A DNA stretch of 64,000 bases from Rhizobium rosettiformans W3 (GTDB lineage Bacteria > Pseudomonadota > Alphaproteobacteria > Rhizobiales > Rhizobiaceae): contig NZ_STGU01000002.1 of the NCBI RefSeq assembly GCF_004912135.1, forward strand, positions 1 to 64,000. The letters are read 5' to 3'. Below are positions 37,873 to 47,099 of this stretch, in pieces. The stretch's first letter is position 1. The number at the start of each line of letters is the position of its first letter. Made by a program: the position numbers and the translations under genes. The notes under the pieces were generated by a model. It made no database searches and was not told the origin of the DNA. It was given only the letters and a program-made list of their open reading frames with translations.

Positions 37873-38481
37873 GTGACTGTACAGAACGACAACACGAAGG
37901 TTTCGAACCGCCGCAATATCGGCGTGGCGACCGCTTGCGTCGTCTTCGTCGGTGGCATGGTCGGCATGGCCTATGCGGCCGTTCCGCTTTATCAGCTCTT
38001 CTGCCAGGTCACCGGTTATGGCGGCACGACCCAGCGGGTTGAGCAGATGTCGGAAGTGGTCCTGGATCGGACGATCAACGTCACCTTCGACGCCAATGCC
38101 TCTTCCGGTCTGAACTGGGATTTCAAGGCGGTCGACAAGAAGGTGACGCCGAGGATCGGCGAGACCGTCCAGATCATGTACACCGCGACCAACAATTCCT
38201 CCCACCCGGTCACGGGGGAGGCGATCTTCAACGTCACCCCCGGCGAAGCCGGTGCCTACTTCAACAAGGTCCAGTGCTTCTGCTTCACCGAGACCACGTT
38301 GCAGCCGGGCGAGACACTCGAAATGCCTGTTGTCTTCTTTGTCGATCCCGCCATCGTCGAGGCGGAGGAGACCAAGGGCATCGGCACGATTACCCTGTCC
38401 TACACCTTCTACCCGCGCGATGATCAGGAGCCGGTGGCCGCATTGTCGGTCGGGGAAGACAAGGAACAGCCGAAACTGTGA
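37873..38481 (+). CDS. ctaG: Cytochrome c oxidase assembly protein CtaG (Cox11)
   Basis: A 202-residue copper chaperone that inserts CuB into subunit I. One N-terminal transmembrane helix (about 16-36) anchors an immunoglobulin-like periplasmic domain. The copper-binding CFCF motif is present ([16 protein letters not shown]), as is the conserved Cys in [10 protein letters not shown] near the membrane. Start codon GTG 37873. Sits between ctaF-like and ctaE in the usual rhizobial order. Confidence 0.96.
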   Translation: MTVQNDNTKVSNRRNIGVATACVVFVGGMVGMAYAAVPLYQLFCQVTGYGGTTQRVEQMSEVVLDRTINVTFDANASSGLNWDFKAVDKKVTPRIGETVQIMYTATNNSSHPVTGEAIFNVTPGEAGAYFNKVQCFCFTETTLQPGETLEMPVVFFVDPAIVEAEETKGIGTITLSYTFYPRDDQEPVAALSVGEDKEQPKL

Positions 38482-38536
38482 GAGGGCTCCGGTTCGCCGG
38501 AACTCGTAATGAAATTGACATTCGGGGATTGCTGAA

Positions 38537-39412
38537 ATGGCCGAAGCGCACCAGAAGAACCACGACTACCACATCATCGACCCGAGCCCCTGGCCGCTTC
38601 TGGCCTCGATCGGTGCCTTCGTCCTCACCTTCGGTGGCGTCGGCTACATGCGCTACCTCAACGGCGGCTCGCTGAACCTGTTCGGCATCGATTTCGCCAC
38701 GCCGTGGCTCTTCTTCATCGGCCTTGCCATCGTGCTCTTCACGATGTTCGCCTGGTGGGCCGACACGATCAAGGAGGCCCACGACGGCCACCACACCCGC
38801 GTCGTGTCGCTGCATCTGCGCTACGGCATGATCATGTTCATCGCTTCTGAAGTGATGTTCTTCGTTGCCTGGTTCTGGGCCTTCTTCGACGCCAGCCTCT
38901 TCGCCAACGAGGCGATCCAGGCCAGCCGCGTCGAGTTCACCGGCGGCCAGTGGCCCCCGGTTGGCATCGAGGTTGTCGATCCCTGGCACCTGCCGCTCTA
39001 CAACACCGTCATCCTGCTGCTGTCGGGCACCTGCGTGACCTGGGCGCACCATGCGATGCTGCACAACGACCGCAAGGGCCTCGTGTCCGGCCTCGTGCTG
39101 ACCGTTCTGCTCGGCATTCTGTTCTCGTTCGTTCAGGCCTACGAGTACATTCACTCGCCGTTCGACTTCAAGAACTCGATCTATGGCGCCACCTTCTTCA
39201 TGGCGACCGGCTTCCATGGCTTCCACGTTCTGGTCGGTACGATCTTCCTGATCGTGTGCCTGTTCCGCGCCATGGCCGGCCACTTCACGCCGCAGCAGCA
39301 TTTCGGCTTCGAAGCCGCTGCCTGGTACTGGCACTTCGTTGACGTCGTCTGGCTGTTCCTCTTCTTCGCCATCTACATCTGGGGCGATTGGGGTGCACCG
39401 CTCGCCCATTGA
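38537..39412 (+). CDS. ctaE: Cytochrome c oxidase subunit III
   Basis: A 291-residue, seven-helix oxidase subunit that stabilises subunit I and supports proton uptake. Recognisable segments: WPLLASIGAFVLTFGGVGYM, RYGMIMFIASEVMFFVAWFWAFF (split here for length), the carboxylate Glu in that helix, GTCVTWAHHAM, and HFGFEAAAWYWHFVDVVWLFLF at the C-terminal end. ATG 38537. Last structural oxidase gene; a GNRA-capped hairpin follows. Confidence 0.97.
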   Translation: MAEAHQKNHDYHIIDPSPWPLLASIGAFVLTFGGVGYMRYLNGGSLNLFGIDFATPWLFFIGLAIVLFTMFAWWADTIKEAHDGHHTRVVSLHLRYGMIMFIASEVMFFVAWFWAFFDASLFANEAIQASRVEFTGGQWPPVGIEVVDPWHLPLYNTVILLLSGTCVTWAHHAMLHNDRKGLVSGLVLTVLLGILFSFVQAYEYIHSPFDFKNSIYGATFFMATGFHGFHVLVGTIFLIVCLFRAMAGHFTPQQHFGFEAAAWYWHFVDVVWLFLFFAIYIWGDWGAPLAH

Positions 39413-39433
39413 TCCGGGTGATGAAAGTCTTGG

Positions 39434-39460
39434 AAGGGCGGCGAAAGCCGCCCTTCATGC
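39434..39460 (+). terminator. Hairpin after ctaE
   Basis: Perfect 9-base stem AAGGGCGGC (39434-39442) and GCCGCCCTT (39447-39455) with a GAAA tetraloop, 22 bases after the ctaE stop. It lacks a good T run, so it may be a leaky terminator or an RNA-stabilising end rather than a full stop. Confidence 0.6.
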
Positions 39461-39552
39461 GTTATGGCCTGCGACGATCCGGCGCTCGCCGGGAACCCCG
39501 GCTTCCTCTAAGGGTTGGCCGGGGACGAGAAGCAGCATGAAGGAGAGGTCTG

Positions 39553-39936
39553 ATGACCGAAGACAACGCGAAATTTCCGCCGGTAGATCCGGTCAAGGCG
39601 GCGCTGACGGCGTCCTGCCCGCGCTGTGGCAACGGAAAGCTGTTTGACGGTTTGACCAAGCCAAAGTCCCGCTGCAGCTCCTGCGGCCTCGACCTCTCCT
39701 GGATCGATGCAGGCGACGGCCCGGCAATCTTCGTCATCCTGCTCGCTGATCTGCTTGTGGTCGGATTTGCCGTCTGGGTGGAGCTTACCTACCAGCCCTC
39801 CGTCTGGCTGCACATCCTGGTCTTCGCGCCACTCGGCGTGGCCCTCACGCTCTGGCTCATGCGATTCCTCAAGGCATTGCTCATTGCCCTGCAATACAAG
39901 CACAACGCCTCCCAAGGGGTAATCGACCGTGGCTGA
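39553..39936 (+). CDS. DUF983 zinc-ribbon membrane protein
   Basis: A 127-residue protein: an N-terminal zinc ribbon (CPRCGNGKLFDG ... CSSCGLDL, about residues 18-42) followed by two transmembrane helices (about 53-76 and 80-108). DUF983 genes sit in cox loci of many alphaproteobacteria next to surf1, and a role in oxidase biogenesis is presumed. ATG 39553 with AGGAGAGG ahead. It overlaps the SURF1 gene start by 8 bases. Confidence 0.9.
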   Translation: MTEDNAKFPPVDPVKAALTASCPRCGNGKLFDGLTKPKSRCSSCGLDLSWIDAGDGPAIFVILLADLLVVGFAVWVELTYQPSVWLHILVFAPLGVALTLWLMRFLKALLIALQYKHNASQGVIDRG

Positions 39937-40687
39937 CACGCGGCTGACCGGGGAAAAGGGTGCTGAGAACCGCCGCACCTGGCGCTTCTGGGCGGGCCTG
40001 GTGCTCGTGCCCATTGCCCTTGTTGTCCTGTTGTCGCTCGGCACCTGGCAGGTCAACCGGCTGCACTGGAAGGAAACCCTGCTCACGGACATCCAGCAGC
40101 GAAGCAAGGCTGCACCAGTGGATGTCGCCGAGCTGGAACGCCTGATCGCCGCAGGAGAGCCCATCGACTACCGCCATGCCACGGCAAGCGGTGCGTACCT
40201 GCACGACAAGGAGCGCCACTTCCTCGCGACCTTCGAAGGCCAATCCGGCTTCTATCTTTACACGCCGCTGCAGCTCGCCGACGGCCGCTACCTCTTCGTC
40301 AATCGTGGCTTCGTGCCCTACGACCGCAAGGATCCCGCCAGTCGTCCGGAAAGCCTGATTGCGGGCGAGCAGACCGTCACAGGTCTCGCGCGGGCGGAAC
40401 TTGAGGAGAAGCCTTCGTCCCTGGTGCCGGAGAACGACGAGCGGGCCAACATCTTCTACTGGAAGGACCGCGCCCGAATGGCGGCCTCCGTCGATCTGCC
40501 GGAAGACCGCGTCCTACCCTTCTTCCTGGATGCGGACGCAAGTCCGGTAGCGGGTGGCTTGCCGAAGGGTGGAGTGACGCAGATCGACCTGCCGAACAAT
40601 CATCTGCAATATGCGATCACCTGGTACGGCCTTGCCGTCGCGCTTGTCGCCGTCACCATCGCGGGCCTTGTTAAGCGCAGAAGCTGA
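39929..40687 (+). CDS. SURF1-family oxidase assembly protein
   Basis: A 252-residue membrane protein needed for heme a insertion into cytochrome oxidase. Transmembrane helices at both ends (about 20-40 and 228-247) flank a large periplasmic domain. SURF1 signatures: LGTWQVNRLHWKE near residue 32-44, and RYLFVNRGFVPYDRKDP, with NNHLQYAITWYGLA before the last helix. It starts at GTG 39929 inside the end of the DUF983 gene. Confidence 0.94.
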   Translation: MADTRLTGEKGAENRRTWRFWAGLVLVPIALVVLLSLGTWQVNRLHWKETLLTDIQQRSKAAPVDVAELERLIAAGEPIDYRHATASGAYLHDKERHFLATFEGQSGFYLYTPLQLADGRYLFVNRGFVPYDRKDPASRPESLIAGEQTVTGLARAELEEKPSSLVPENDERANIFYWKDRARMAASVDLPEDRVLPFFLDADASPVAGGLPKGGVTQIDLPNNHLQYAITWYGLAVALVAVTIAGLVKRRS

Positions 40688-40760
40688 TGGTCGCTCTCGG
40701 GCTTTTCCGCTAGAGACGTCGGACAGACCGCCGGAATCGCAGGCGGGCAGGGGGAACTGC

Positions 40761-41126
40761 ATGTCCTATATCGCATCGACACTGGTCGCGCTCGTCGCGC
40801 TCGAACACATCTACATCCTCGTCCTCGAGATGTTTCTCTGGACGACCCCGACCGGCCGCCGCGCCTTTGGCCTGAAGCCGGAACAGGCAGAGGCCACCAA
40901 GGTGATGGCTGCGAACCAAGGTCTCTACAACGGCTTCCTCGCCGCCGGCCTGATCTGGGGCCTGCTGCATCCCGATCTGGCCTTCGGCTATCAAATCCAG
41001 TTGTTTTTCCTTGGCTGTGTGCTGGTCGCGGGCCTATATGGGGGTGCAACGGCCTCGCGGAAGATCTTCGTCATCCAGGCGCTTCCGGCGGCCATCGCCA
41101 TCCTTGCTGTCCTGATTGCCGGCTGA
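40761..41126 (+). CDS. DUF1304 membrane protein
   Basis: A 121-residue protein with four transmembrane helices and the DUF1304 motifs [28 protein letters not shown] [16 protein letters not shown], and [14 protein letters not shown]. Function unknown. ATG 40761 is preceded by GGGGGAA; the frame is open back to 40611 but that part is noncoding in character. It stops 4 bases before the ispH start. It is not one of the genes expected in a rhizobial cox-ispH block, so it may be a local addition. Confidence 0.88.
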   Translation: MSYIASTLVALVALEHIYILVLEMFLWTTPTGRRAFGLKPEQAEATKVMAANQGLYNGFLAAGLIWGLLHPDLAFGYQIQLFFLGCVLVAGLYGGATASRKIFVIQALPAAIAILAVLIAG

Positions 41127-41130
41127 CCAC

Positions 41131-42135
41131 ATGAACATGCACATGAACCGCCCCCCTCTGACGATCAGGCTTTGCGGCCCGCGCGGCTTCTGCGCCGGCG
41201 TCGACCGCGCCATCCAGATCGTCGTCCTGGCTTTGAAGCGCTATGGGGCGCCGGTTTATGTGCGCCACGAGATCGTCCACAACAGGTATGTCGTGGAGGG
41301 GCTCGAGGCAAAGGGCGCAATTTTCGTCGAGGAGCTCGATGAGATCCCCGCCGAACACCGGGAGCAGCCGGTCGTCTTCTCGGCGCATGGCGTGCCGAAA
41401 TCGGTTCCCGAAGATGCGGCGAGCCGCAACCTCTTCTACCTCGACGCCACTTGTCCTTTGGTCTCCAAGGTCCACAAACAGGCCATGCGTCACCAGCGCT
41501 TGGGTCGTCACGTGATCCTGATCGGCCATGCCGGTCATCCGGAAGTGATCGGCACCATGGGCCAGTTGCCGGAAGGTACCGTCTCGCTGGTCGAGACCGT
41601 CGAGGATGCCGCTGCCTATCAGCCCGCCGATGCCGACAATCTCGGTTACGTCACGCAGACCACGCTTTCGGTCGACGACACCGCCGGTGTCATCGCCAAG
41701 CTGTCGGAGCGTTTCCCCAACCTCACGGCCCCCTCGGCCGACAGCATCTGCTACGCCACCACCAATCGCCAGGAAGCGGTGAAGCACGCGGCTCCAGGCT
41801 GCGACCTCTTCATCGTCGTCGGCGCGCCGAATTCTTCCAATTCCAAGCGTCTCGTCGAGGTGGCCTTGCGGGCCGGAGCCACCCGCTCGCTGCTCGTGCA
41901 GCGCGCCTCGGAAATCGATTGGGCCGAGATCGGCGAGATCAAGACGCTCGGCATCTCCGCCGGCGCCTCGGCGCCGGAGGTCATCGTCGACGAAATCATC
42001 GACGCCTTCCGCGAGCGTTTCGACGCCAAGGTCGAGCTTGCCATCACGGCGGAAGAAAACGAGCATTTCCTCGTCAATCGCGAACTGCGCGACGTGGAGC
42101 TCACCCGCGAGGACATGGCCTGGGTGAATGGGTGA
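41131..42135 (+). CDS. ispH: 4-hydroxy-3-methylbut-2-enyl diphosphate reductase
   Basis: A 334-residue [4Fe-4S] enzyme, last in the MEP pathway, that reduces HMBPP to IPP and DMAPP. The three cluster cysteines are present: [15 protein letters not shown] near the N-terminus, [11 protein letters not shown] near 105, and [12 protein letters not shown] near 208. Conserved His in VRHEIVHN and [14 protein letters not shown] start at the first ATG, 41131; nearby ATG codons at 41137 and 41143 are also possible. The first enzyme of the same pathway, dxs, is at the left edge of the window. Confidence 0.96.
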   Translation: MNMHMNRPPLTIRLCGPRGFCAGVDRAIQIVVLALKRYGAPVYVRHEIVHNRYVVEGLEAKGAIFVEELDEIPAEHREQPVVFSAHGVPKSVPEDAASRNLFYLDATCPLVSKVHKQAMRHQRLGRHVILIGHAGHPEVIGTMGQLPEGTVSLVETVEDAAAYQPADADNLGYVTQTTLSVDDTAGVIAKLSERFPNLTAPSADSICYATTNRQEAVKHAAPGCDLFIVVGAPNSSNSKRLVEVALRAGATRSLLVQRASEIDWAEIGEIKTLGISAGASAPEVIVDEIIDAFRERFDAKVELAITAEENEHFLVNRELRDVELTREDMAWVNG

Positions 42136-42183
42136 GGCATTGCGGATGGCTGTCCGCCGTACCTGGCTCTTGCAGCGGACACG

Positions 42184-42213
42184 TTTGCAGAATCCACACT
42201 GAGTGTGTATTAT
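42184..42213 (+). promoter_or_regulatory. hicAB promoter and operator
   Basis: A near-perfect palindrome CACACT-G-AGTGTG (42195-42207) lies between a TTTGCA (42184-42189) and a good -10 hexamer TATTAT (42208-42213) at 18-base spacing. A start point about 7 bases on would coincide with the hicA ATG at 42221, implying a leaderless message. The palindrome is the likely HicB operator. Confidence 0.7.
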
Positions 42214-42220
42214 CATCGGC

Positions 42221-42409
42221 ATGAAGAGCGCTGATGTCATTGCGGCATTGAAGGCGGATGGATGGTTCGTGGTCTCAACAAAAGGGAGCCACGTGCAGTT
42301 CAAGCATGCTCAGAAGCCCGGCCGGGTTACCGTCCCTCATCCGAAGCGGGATCTGCCGATCGGCACGCTCAAGAGTATCGAGAGACAGGCAGCTTTGAAG
42401 CTGAGGTAA
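42221..42409 (+). CDS. hicA: HicA-type mRNA interferase toxin
   Basis: A 62-residue double-stranded-RNA-binding-fold toxin. The catalytic His is at position 24 in KGSHVQFKH, and the family form VTVPHPKRDLPIGTLKSIERQA follows. HicA cleaves mRNA and tmRNA. ATG 42221; the frame upstream (to 42203) would place the start inside the promoter. HicB follows after 3 bases, so the two are co-translated, toxin first, the common HicAB order. Confidence 0.95.
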   Translation: MKSADVIAALKADGWFVVSTKGSHVQFKHAQKPGRVTVPHPKRDLPIGTLKSIERQAALKLR

Positions 42410-42412
42410 ACC

Positions 42413-42847
42413 ATGCGCAGCTACATCGGATTGATTCATAAGGAGCCGGAGAGTGACTACGGCGTATCCTTTCCAGATTTTCCTGGCATCGCGACTGCCG
42501 GTACCAGTCTGGACGATGCACGCCAGATGGCAGAGGAGGCGCTCGCCTTCCATGTCGAGGGCATGGTCGAGGACGGTGAAGCAATCCCGGAGCCTTCCTC
42601 ACTCGAGCAGATCATGGCCGACCCGGCCAACATGGATGCTGTTGCGGTCCTCATTCCGCTCAAGAGCCAGGCAAAGAAATCCGTCAGGCTGAACATAACG
42701 CTGCCCGAGGATGTCCTGCGGGAAATCGACGCCTATGCCGAAGCGCATGGCCTCACGCGTTCGGGCTTTCTTGCCCAGGCCGCAAAACGGCAGATGAAAG
42801 ACGATGGTAATCCCGGCAATGCCAAAGGCTATGCACTTTCTGCATGA
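42413..42847 (+). CDS. hicB: HicB-type antitoxin
   Basis: A 144-residue antitoxin. The N-terminal partial RNase H fold (about 1-75: YIGLIHKEPESDYGVSFPDF ... ASLDDA-type TSLDDARQMAEEALAFH) binds HicA. A C-terminal ribbon-helix-helix DNA-binding segment (about 85-128: VRLNITLPEDVLREIDAYAE) binds the promoter. The palindrome at 42195 is its likely operator. The module stands between ispH and thrB, which are adjacent in many rhizobia, so it may be an insertion into a conserved block. Confidence 0.94.
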   Translation: MRSYIGLIHKEPESDYGVSFPDFPGIATAGTSLDDARQMAEEALAFHVEGMVEDGEAIPEPSSLEQIMADPANMDAVAVLIPLKSQAKKSVRLNITLPEDVLREIDAYAEAHGLTRSGFLAQAAKRQMKDDGNPGNAKGYALSA

Positions 42848-42963
42848 AACTGCTCTGCCGGTGACGCCCCATTTCCTGTGCCCCATGTCGTTCCAGGGCT
42901 GGCACAGGCGGCCGGCCCGTTATAGGACTCGGGACCTCATCGAAGCGGCACGGAACCTCACCT

Positions 42964-43929
42964 GTGGCAGTCTATACGGATATCAACGAAGTCGACCTCA
43001 AGGCCTTCCTGGCTGAGTATGATGCCGGCGAGCTCCTTTCCTACAAGGGCATCGCGGAAGGTGTCGAGAACACCAATTTCCTGCTCCACACGTCAAAGCA
43101 GCCGCTGATCCTGACGCTCTACGAGAAGCGGGTCGATCGCAATGATCTGCCCTTCTTCCTCGGCCTGATGCATCACCTCTCCGAGCGTGGGCTGTCCTGC
43201 CCGCTGCCTCTGCCGCGCAAGGACGGCGAGTTGCTGGGCGAACTCTCCGGTCGCCCTGCTGCGCTGATTTCCTTTCTGGAGGGCATGTGGCTGCGCAAGC
43301 CCGAAGCCCAGCATTGCCGCGAAGTCGGCAAGGCGCTCGCCGGCATGCATGTCGCGGGCGAGGGGTTTGACCTCACCCGCCCGAATGCCCTGTCGCTCGA
43401 GGGCTGGCAGACGCTTTGGGCCAAATCCGAGGCGCGTGCCGACGAGGTGGAAACGGGGCTTGAAGAAGAAATCGGCGCCGAACTCGATTTCCTCGCCGCC
43501 CACTGGCCTGGGGATCTGCCGGCAGGCGTCATTCATGCCGATCTCTTCCCCGACAACGTCTTCTTCCTCGGCGACGATCTCTCGGGCCTGATCGACTTCT
43601 ATTTCGCCTGCAACGACTTCCTCGTCTACGATCTCTCGATCTGCCTCAATGCCTGGTGCTTCGAGAAGGACGGTGCCTACAACATCACCAAGGGCAAGGC
43701 GATGATCGAAGGCTACCTCTCGGTCCGCCCGCTTTCGGCCGAAGAGATCGCGGCCTTGCCCGTGCTGTGCCGTGGCTCGGCCCTCCGCTTCTTCCTCACC
43801 CGGCTCTACGACTGGCTGACGACGCCGGAAGGCGCGCTGGTGGTGAAGAAGGATCCGCTCGAATATCTGAAGAAGCTGCGCTTCCACCGCGCGGTGACCA
43901 ATGCCTCCGAATACGGACTGATTTCATGA
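42964..43929 (+). CDS. thrB: Homoserine kinase (ThrB2 type)
   Basis: A 321-residue enzyme that phosphorylates homoserine on the way to threonine. It belongs to the aminoglycoside-phosphotransferase fold found in rhizobia rather than the GHMP kinase fold of enterics: [24 protein letters not shown] supplies the catalytic HxDxxxxN and the metal Asp, with [11 protein letters not shown] near the start. The start is GTG 42964. The partner enzyme, threonine synthase, is at 52001. Its stop overlaps the rnhA start (ATGA). Confidence 0.95.
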   Translation: MAVYTDINEVDLKAFLAEYDAGELLSYKGIAEGVENTNFLLHTSKQPLILTLYEKRVDRNDLPFFLGLMHHLSERGLSCPLPLPRKDGELLGELSGRPAALISFLEGMWLRKPEAQHCREVGKALAGMHVAGEGFDLTRPNALSLEGWQTLWAKSEARADEVETGLEEEIGAELDFLAAHWPGDLPAGVIHADLFPDNVFFLGDDLSGLIDFYFACNDFLVYDLSICLNAWCFEKDGAYNITKGKAMIEGYLSVRPLSAEEIAALPVLCRGSALRFFLTRLYDWLTTPEGALVVKKDPLEYLKKLRFHRAVTNASEYGLIS

Positions 43930-44396
43930 AACATGTCGAGATCTTCACCGATGGCGCCTGCTCGGGCAATCCCGGTCCCGGTGGCTGGGGAGCTGTCCTG
44001 CGTTACGGCGAAGTCGAAAAGGAACTCTCCGGCGGCGAAGCGGATACCACCAACAACCGCATGGAACTGCTAGCCACCATCACGGCGCTCAACGCGCTGA
44101 AGGACGCTTGCGAGGTCGATCTCTACACCGACAGCAAATATGTCATGGATGGCATCTCCAAATGGATCTTCGGCTGGAAGAAGAACGGCTGGAAAACCGC
44201 CGACAAGAAGCCGGTGAAGAATGGCGAACTCTGGCAGGCGCTCGACGCCGCCAACCAGCGTCACAAGGTCAAGTGGCACTGGGTCAAGGGCCATGCCGGC
44301 CATCCCGAGAACGAACGCGCCGATGAACTCGCCCGAAAAGGCATGGAGCCGTTCAAGAAGTCGGGCGGCTTCCCGAAGTCCCTGATGGTGAAGTGA
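43926..44396 (+). CDS. rnhA: Ribonuclease HI
   Basis: A 156-residue enzyme that cuts the RNA strand of RNA-DNA hybrids. The four catalytic acids are in place: Asp in [16 protein letters not shown], Glu in NNRMELLA, Asp in [11 protein letters not shown], Asp in ENERADELA. The basic hybrid-binding loop [15 protein letters not shown] is present. The start is ATG 43926, overlapping the thrB stop by 3 bases; the upstream open frame is inside thrB. Confidence 0.97.
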   Translation: MKHVEIFTDGACSGNPGPGGWGAVLRYGEVEKELSGGEADTTNNRMELLATITALNALKDACEVDLYTDSKYVMDGISKWIFGWKKNGWKTADKKPVKNGELWQALDAANQRHKVKWHWVKGHAGHPENERADELARKGMEPFKKSGGFPKSLMVK

Positions 44397-44490
44397 ACGA
44401 AGGGGCGGGGGAGAGCGCCGCGCATCATCCCCTTGCCCTTTCCCCCGATGCCCCTATGCTCCCGTCAAAACAACATCACGGGAGACATCC

Positions 44491-44799
44491 ATGATCCAGC
44501 ACTGCGTGTTCCTGCGCTTCAAGGCCGCCGTTCAGGAAGCCGAGAAGCAGGCGATCTATGCGGCCATCGCCGACCTGAAGGATGTCGTGCCGGGCATGAT
44601 CGAGGTGAAGTCAGGCTCGAATGTCTCGCCCGAGGGGCTGAGCGGCGGTTATAATGACGGCTTCATCGTCACCTTCGAGGACGAGATGGTGCGCGACTAT
44701 TATCTCAAGCATCCGAAGCATGTCGAAGTGGGCGAACGCATCGTCAGCGCCACCGATGGCGGCCTTGCCGGCATCCTCGTCTTCGATCTTGCCCACTGA
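44491..44799 (+). CDS. Dabb-family stress-responsive alpha/beta-barrel protein
   Basis: A 102-residue dimeric alpha-beta barrel protein of the Dabb (stress-responsive A/B barrel) family: MIQHCVFLRFK at the start, GMIEVKSGSNVSPEGLS, then YNDGFIVTFEDEMVRDYYL and HPKHVEV. Such proteins occur widely with no fixed enzymatic role in bacteria. ATG 44491 preceded by GGGAGA. Last gene of the long plus-strand block. Confidence 0.9.
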   Translation: MIQHCVFLRFKAAVQEAEKQAIYAAIADLKDVVPGMIEVKSGSNVSPEGLSGGYNDGFIVTFEDEMVRDYYLKHPKHVEVGERIVSATDGGLAGILVFDLAH

Positions 44800-44810
44800 C
44801 CTCGGTCTGA

Positions 44811-44841
44811 AACGAAAAGAGGCCCGGTTTCCCGAGCCTCC
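44811..44841 (-). terminator. Rho-independent terminator of the peroxiredoxin gene
   Basis: Read on the minus strand, GAGGCTCGG and CCGGGCCTC (9-base stem with one U-G pair; plus-strand positions 44832-44840 and 44819-44827) followed by TTTTCG, 26 bases after the peroxiredoxin stop. Confidence 0.8.
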
Positions 44842-44866
44842 ACAATCTGTAACTTAAGACGGCGCC

Positions 44867-45358
44867 TCAAGCGCCGAGCTGCTCGATCATCGTCGCGGCA
44901 GAGGAAACCGTCGCCTGGCCCGGGTTTTCCTCGACATTCAGGCTCTTCAGCACGCCATCTTCCACCAGCATGGAATAGCGCTTGGAGCGAACGCCGAGAC
45001 CGCCTGCCGAGAGATCGGCATCAAGGCCGAGCGCCTTGGTGAAGGAGGCATCCCAGTCGGCGAGGAAGTGGATCTTGCCCATGCCGCCGGAATGCTGGGC
45101 CCAGGCGCCCATCACGTGCCAGTCGTTGACGGCAACCACGGCAATGTCGTCCACGCCACGCGCCATCAGCGCATCACGGTTTTCCAGATAGCCGGGCAGG
45201 TGGTTCAGCGTGCAGGTTGGGGTGAAGGCGCCGGGAACGGCGAAGACGACGACCTTCTTGCCGGCAAACAGCTGCTCCGTGGTGATCTCTACCGGACCGT
45301 CAGCGGTCTTTTCCTTGAAGGTGGCCTGCGGAAGCTTGTCGCCAATGGCAATGGTCAT
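44867..45358 (-). CDS. Peroxiredoxin (Prx5/AhpE-like, 1-Cys)
   Basis: A 163-residue thiol peroxidase that reduces hydrogen and organic peroxides. The peroxidatic Cys49 lies in PGAFTPTCTLNHLPGY, typical of the Prx5 subgroup. There is no second cysteine anywhere in the protein, so recycling must use an external thiol such as glutathione or glutaredoxin. ATG 45358. A good minus-strand terminator follows the stop. Confidence 0.95.
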   Translation of the reverse strand: MTIAIGDKLPQATFKEKTADGPVEITTEQLFAGKKVVVFAVPGAFTPTCTLNHLPGYLENRDALMARGVDDIAVVAVNDWHVMGAWAQHSGGMGKIHFLADWDASFTKALGLDADLSAGGLGVRSKRYSMLVEDGVLKSLNVEENPGQATVSSAATMIEQLGA

Positions 45359-45427
45359 GAAACTCGTCCTCGCTTGGTTGCGCCATCCAGAACCCCTCGG
45401 GATGGATGACGCGAATATAGGAACGGG

Positions 45428-46300
45428 TCATTCAAAGGCAAGCGTGGTTTCCATCGCCCGGTCGCCGCTGATCACCAGAATGCCCCATGTCTTCCCGGCG
45501 ATCTTGTACTTCTTCGGCAGCTTGCCGATCGGCAGCGTCAGAAGCGTTTCACCGTCCACGTCTTGGGATGCGACGGCGTCGATGAAGACATGGCCGCTCG
45601 GCCCGCTGACAAAGGCCTTCGGAGTGGCTGCGCCCTTGGGCATCTTGAGCCGCACCAGCAATTCCTTCTGGTCGCTGCTCATCCGATGGTCGACGACATG
45701 GAAGTCGGCTGACGGCCCAGGCGGCACCTGCGCCTCGGCCGAGCGCACAAGCGCGGCCTCGACGGGGTTGGCCACCCCCGCAGCATCCGGCGCCACGCTG
45801 AGATCGGCCTGGAAGGGGATGCATATATTCTGGCAGACACCGACAAAGGCGCTCAAGGTCACCGCTTCACCGTTCGGCGCACCCTTCAGGGTCAGCGGCA
45901 GCGTGACCGGGTGATCGTAGCCGACATCCATCATGTCGCCGCTCATCAGCACCTTAGGCACGGGAAAGCCGACGCTCTGGACGGTATACTGCGCGCCCGG
46001 GGCAGGGGTGATGGCCGGCGGAATGCCGACATCGCCTGGCTCCTTCCAATAGGTGATCCAGCCTGGCTTCGGCTCGACGACCAGCGCACCGTGCCTCAGA
46101 CCATCGCCGTCTTCCGGCAGCAGGATCAGCCGCATCCGGCCGCCTTCGTTCACGGCCCAGTCGCTGCTCGCCGCCACAGCCGGATCGGTGGGCAACAGCG
46201 AGACGAGAGCAACGGCCGCTGACAGCGCCAACACTGTCAGGCGGGAATTCGCCCGCATCAGGGCGGAACAAGACGGTTGTTTTCGTGTTTTCAAGCTCAT
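45428..46300 (-). CDS. Secreted DsbD N-terminal-domain protein
   Basis: A 290-residue periplasmic protein: N-terminal signal sequence (RLTVLALSAAVALVSLLP) and a domain like the alpha domain of the thiol-disulfide transporter DsbD. The redox pair of that domain is visible as VGVCQNICIPF, and WITYWKEPGDVGIP is the usual family opening. The membrane and thioredoxin parts of full DsbD are absent here, so it must receive electrons from another protein. I use ATG 46300 (GAAAG upstream); ATG 46258 is an alternative. Confidence 0.83.
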   Translation of the reverse strand: MSLKTRKQPSCSALMRANSRLTVLALSAAVALVSLLPTDPAVAASSDWAVNEGGRMRLILLPEDGDGLRHGALVVEPKPGWITYWKEPGDVGIPPAITPAPGAQYTVQSVGFPVPKVLMSGDMMDVGYDHPVTLPLTLKGAPNGEAVTLSAFVGVCQNICIPFQADLSVAPDAAGVANPVEAALVRSAEAQVPPGPSADFHVVDHRMSSDQKELLVRLKMPKGAATPKAFVSGPSGHVFIDAVASQDVDGETLLTLPIGKLPKKYKIAGKTWGILVISGDRAMETTLAFE

Positions 46301-46463
46301 GCTTTCGGCTCTAGAAGATCGCCGTGACCTTGGCCAGTCACGCTTGCTTCATGGTCATCATTTTGGGTTGATCGGAACCTGCTTCTGCCCCATCTTGAAT
46401 AAGAGACCACATCTGAACCACGCATGAAGCCGATTGCCCACGAGGCAAACCAGGGAGGCAGGC

Positions 46464-47069
46464 ATGGCATTGTCGTCGAAAACCGATCTGAGAGAACGCG
46501 GCTTCCTGGATGGCCAGTTGCTGATTGCCATGCCCGGCATGGCCGACGGCAACTTCGCCCGCGCGGTCGTCTATATCTGCGCCCATTCCGACGCCGGCGC
46601 CATGGGCTTCATCATCAACCGGTCGCAGTCCGTGACCTTTGCCGATCTGCTGCTGCATCTGGAACTGATCGACCGAAACGACGCGATCATGCTGCCCGAT
46701 CACGCCCGCCATTTCCCCATTCAGTGCGGCGGCCCGGTGGAACAGAACCGCGGCTTCGTCCTCCACTCGGACGATTACCTCTCCGACAGCTCCATCCCCG
46801 TCAGCGACGACATCTCGCTGACGGCGACCCTCGACATCGTCCGCGCCATCTCGGATGGCCGCGGCCCCCGCCACGCCACCATGCTGCTCGGCTATGCCGG
46901 CTGGGGGCCCGGTCAGCTGGAAGAGGAGATTGCTCAGAACGGCTGGCTGCATTGTGCGGCCACCGAAAGTCTGATCTTCGACCGCAGCCTCGACAACAAA
47001 TACGACCGGGCGCTGGCCCTGATGGGCATCAACCCGGCCATGCTGTCGATGGATGCAGGACACGCGTGA
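46464..47069 (+). CDS. YqgE/AlgH (UPF0301) family protein
   Basis: A 201-residue member of UPF0301: [22 protein letters not shown] at the start, then [32 protein letters not shown] and [15 protein letters not shown]. Structure is known for relatives; molecular function is not. Some homologues are called AlgH from a link to alginate regulation in Pseudomonas. ATG 46464 is set by GGAGGCAGG. Divergent from the DsbD-like gene. Confidence 0.93.
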   Translation: MALSSKTDLRERGFLDGQLLIAMPGMADGNFARAVVYICAHSDAGAMGFIINRSQSVTFADLLLHLELIDRNDAIMLPDHARHFPIQCGGPVEQNRGFVLHSDDYLSDSSIPVSDDISLTATLDIVRAISDGRGPRHATMLLGYAGWGPGQLEEEIAQNGWLHCAATESLIFDRSLDNKYDRALALMGINPAMLSMDAGHA

Positions 47070-47080
47070 GGCAGATGGAA

Positions 47081-47098
47081 GAGGCGCCTGAGCGCCTC
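47081..47098. terminator. Hairpin between convergent genes
   Basis: GAGGCGC (47081-47087) and GCGCCTC (47092-47098) with a CTGA loop, placed between the convergent UPF0301 and GGDEF-EAL stops. T runs are poor on both sides, so termination strength is uncertain. Confidence 0.6.
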
Positions 47099-47099
47099 C

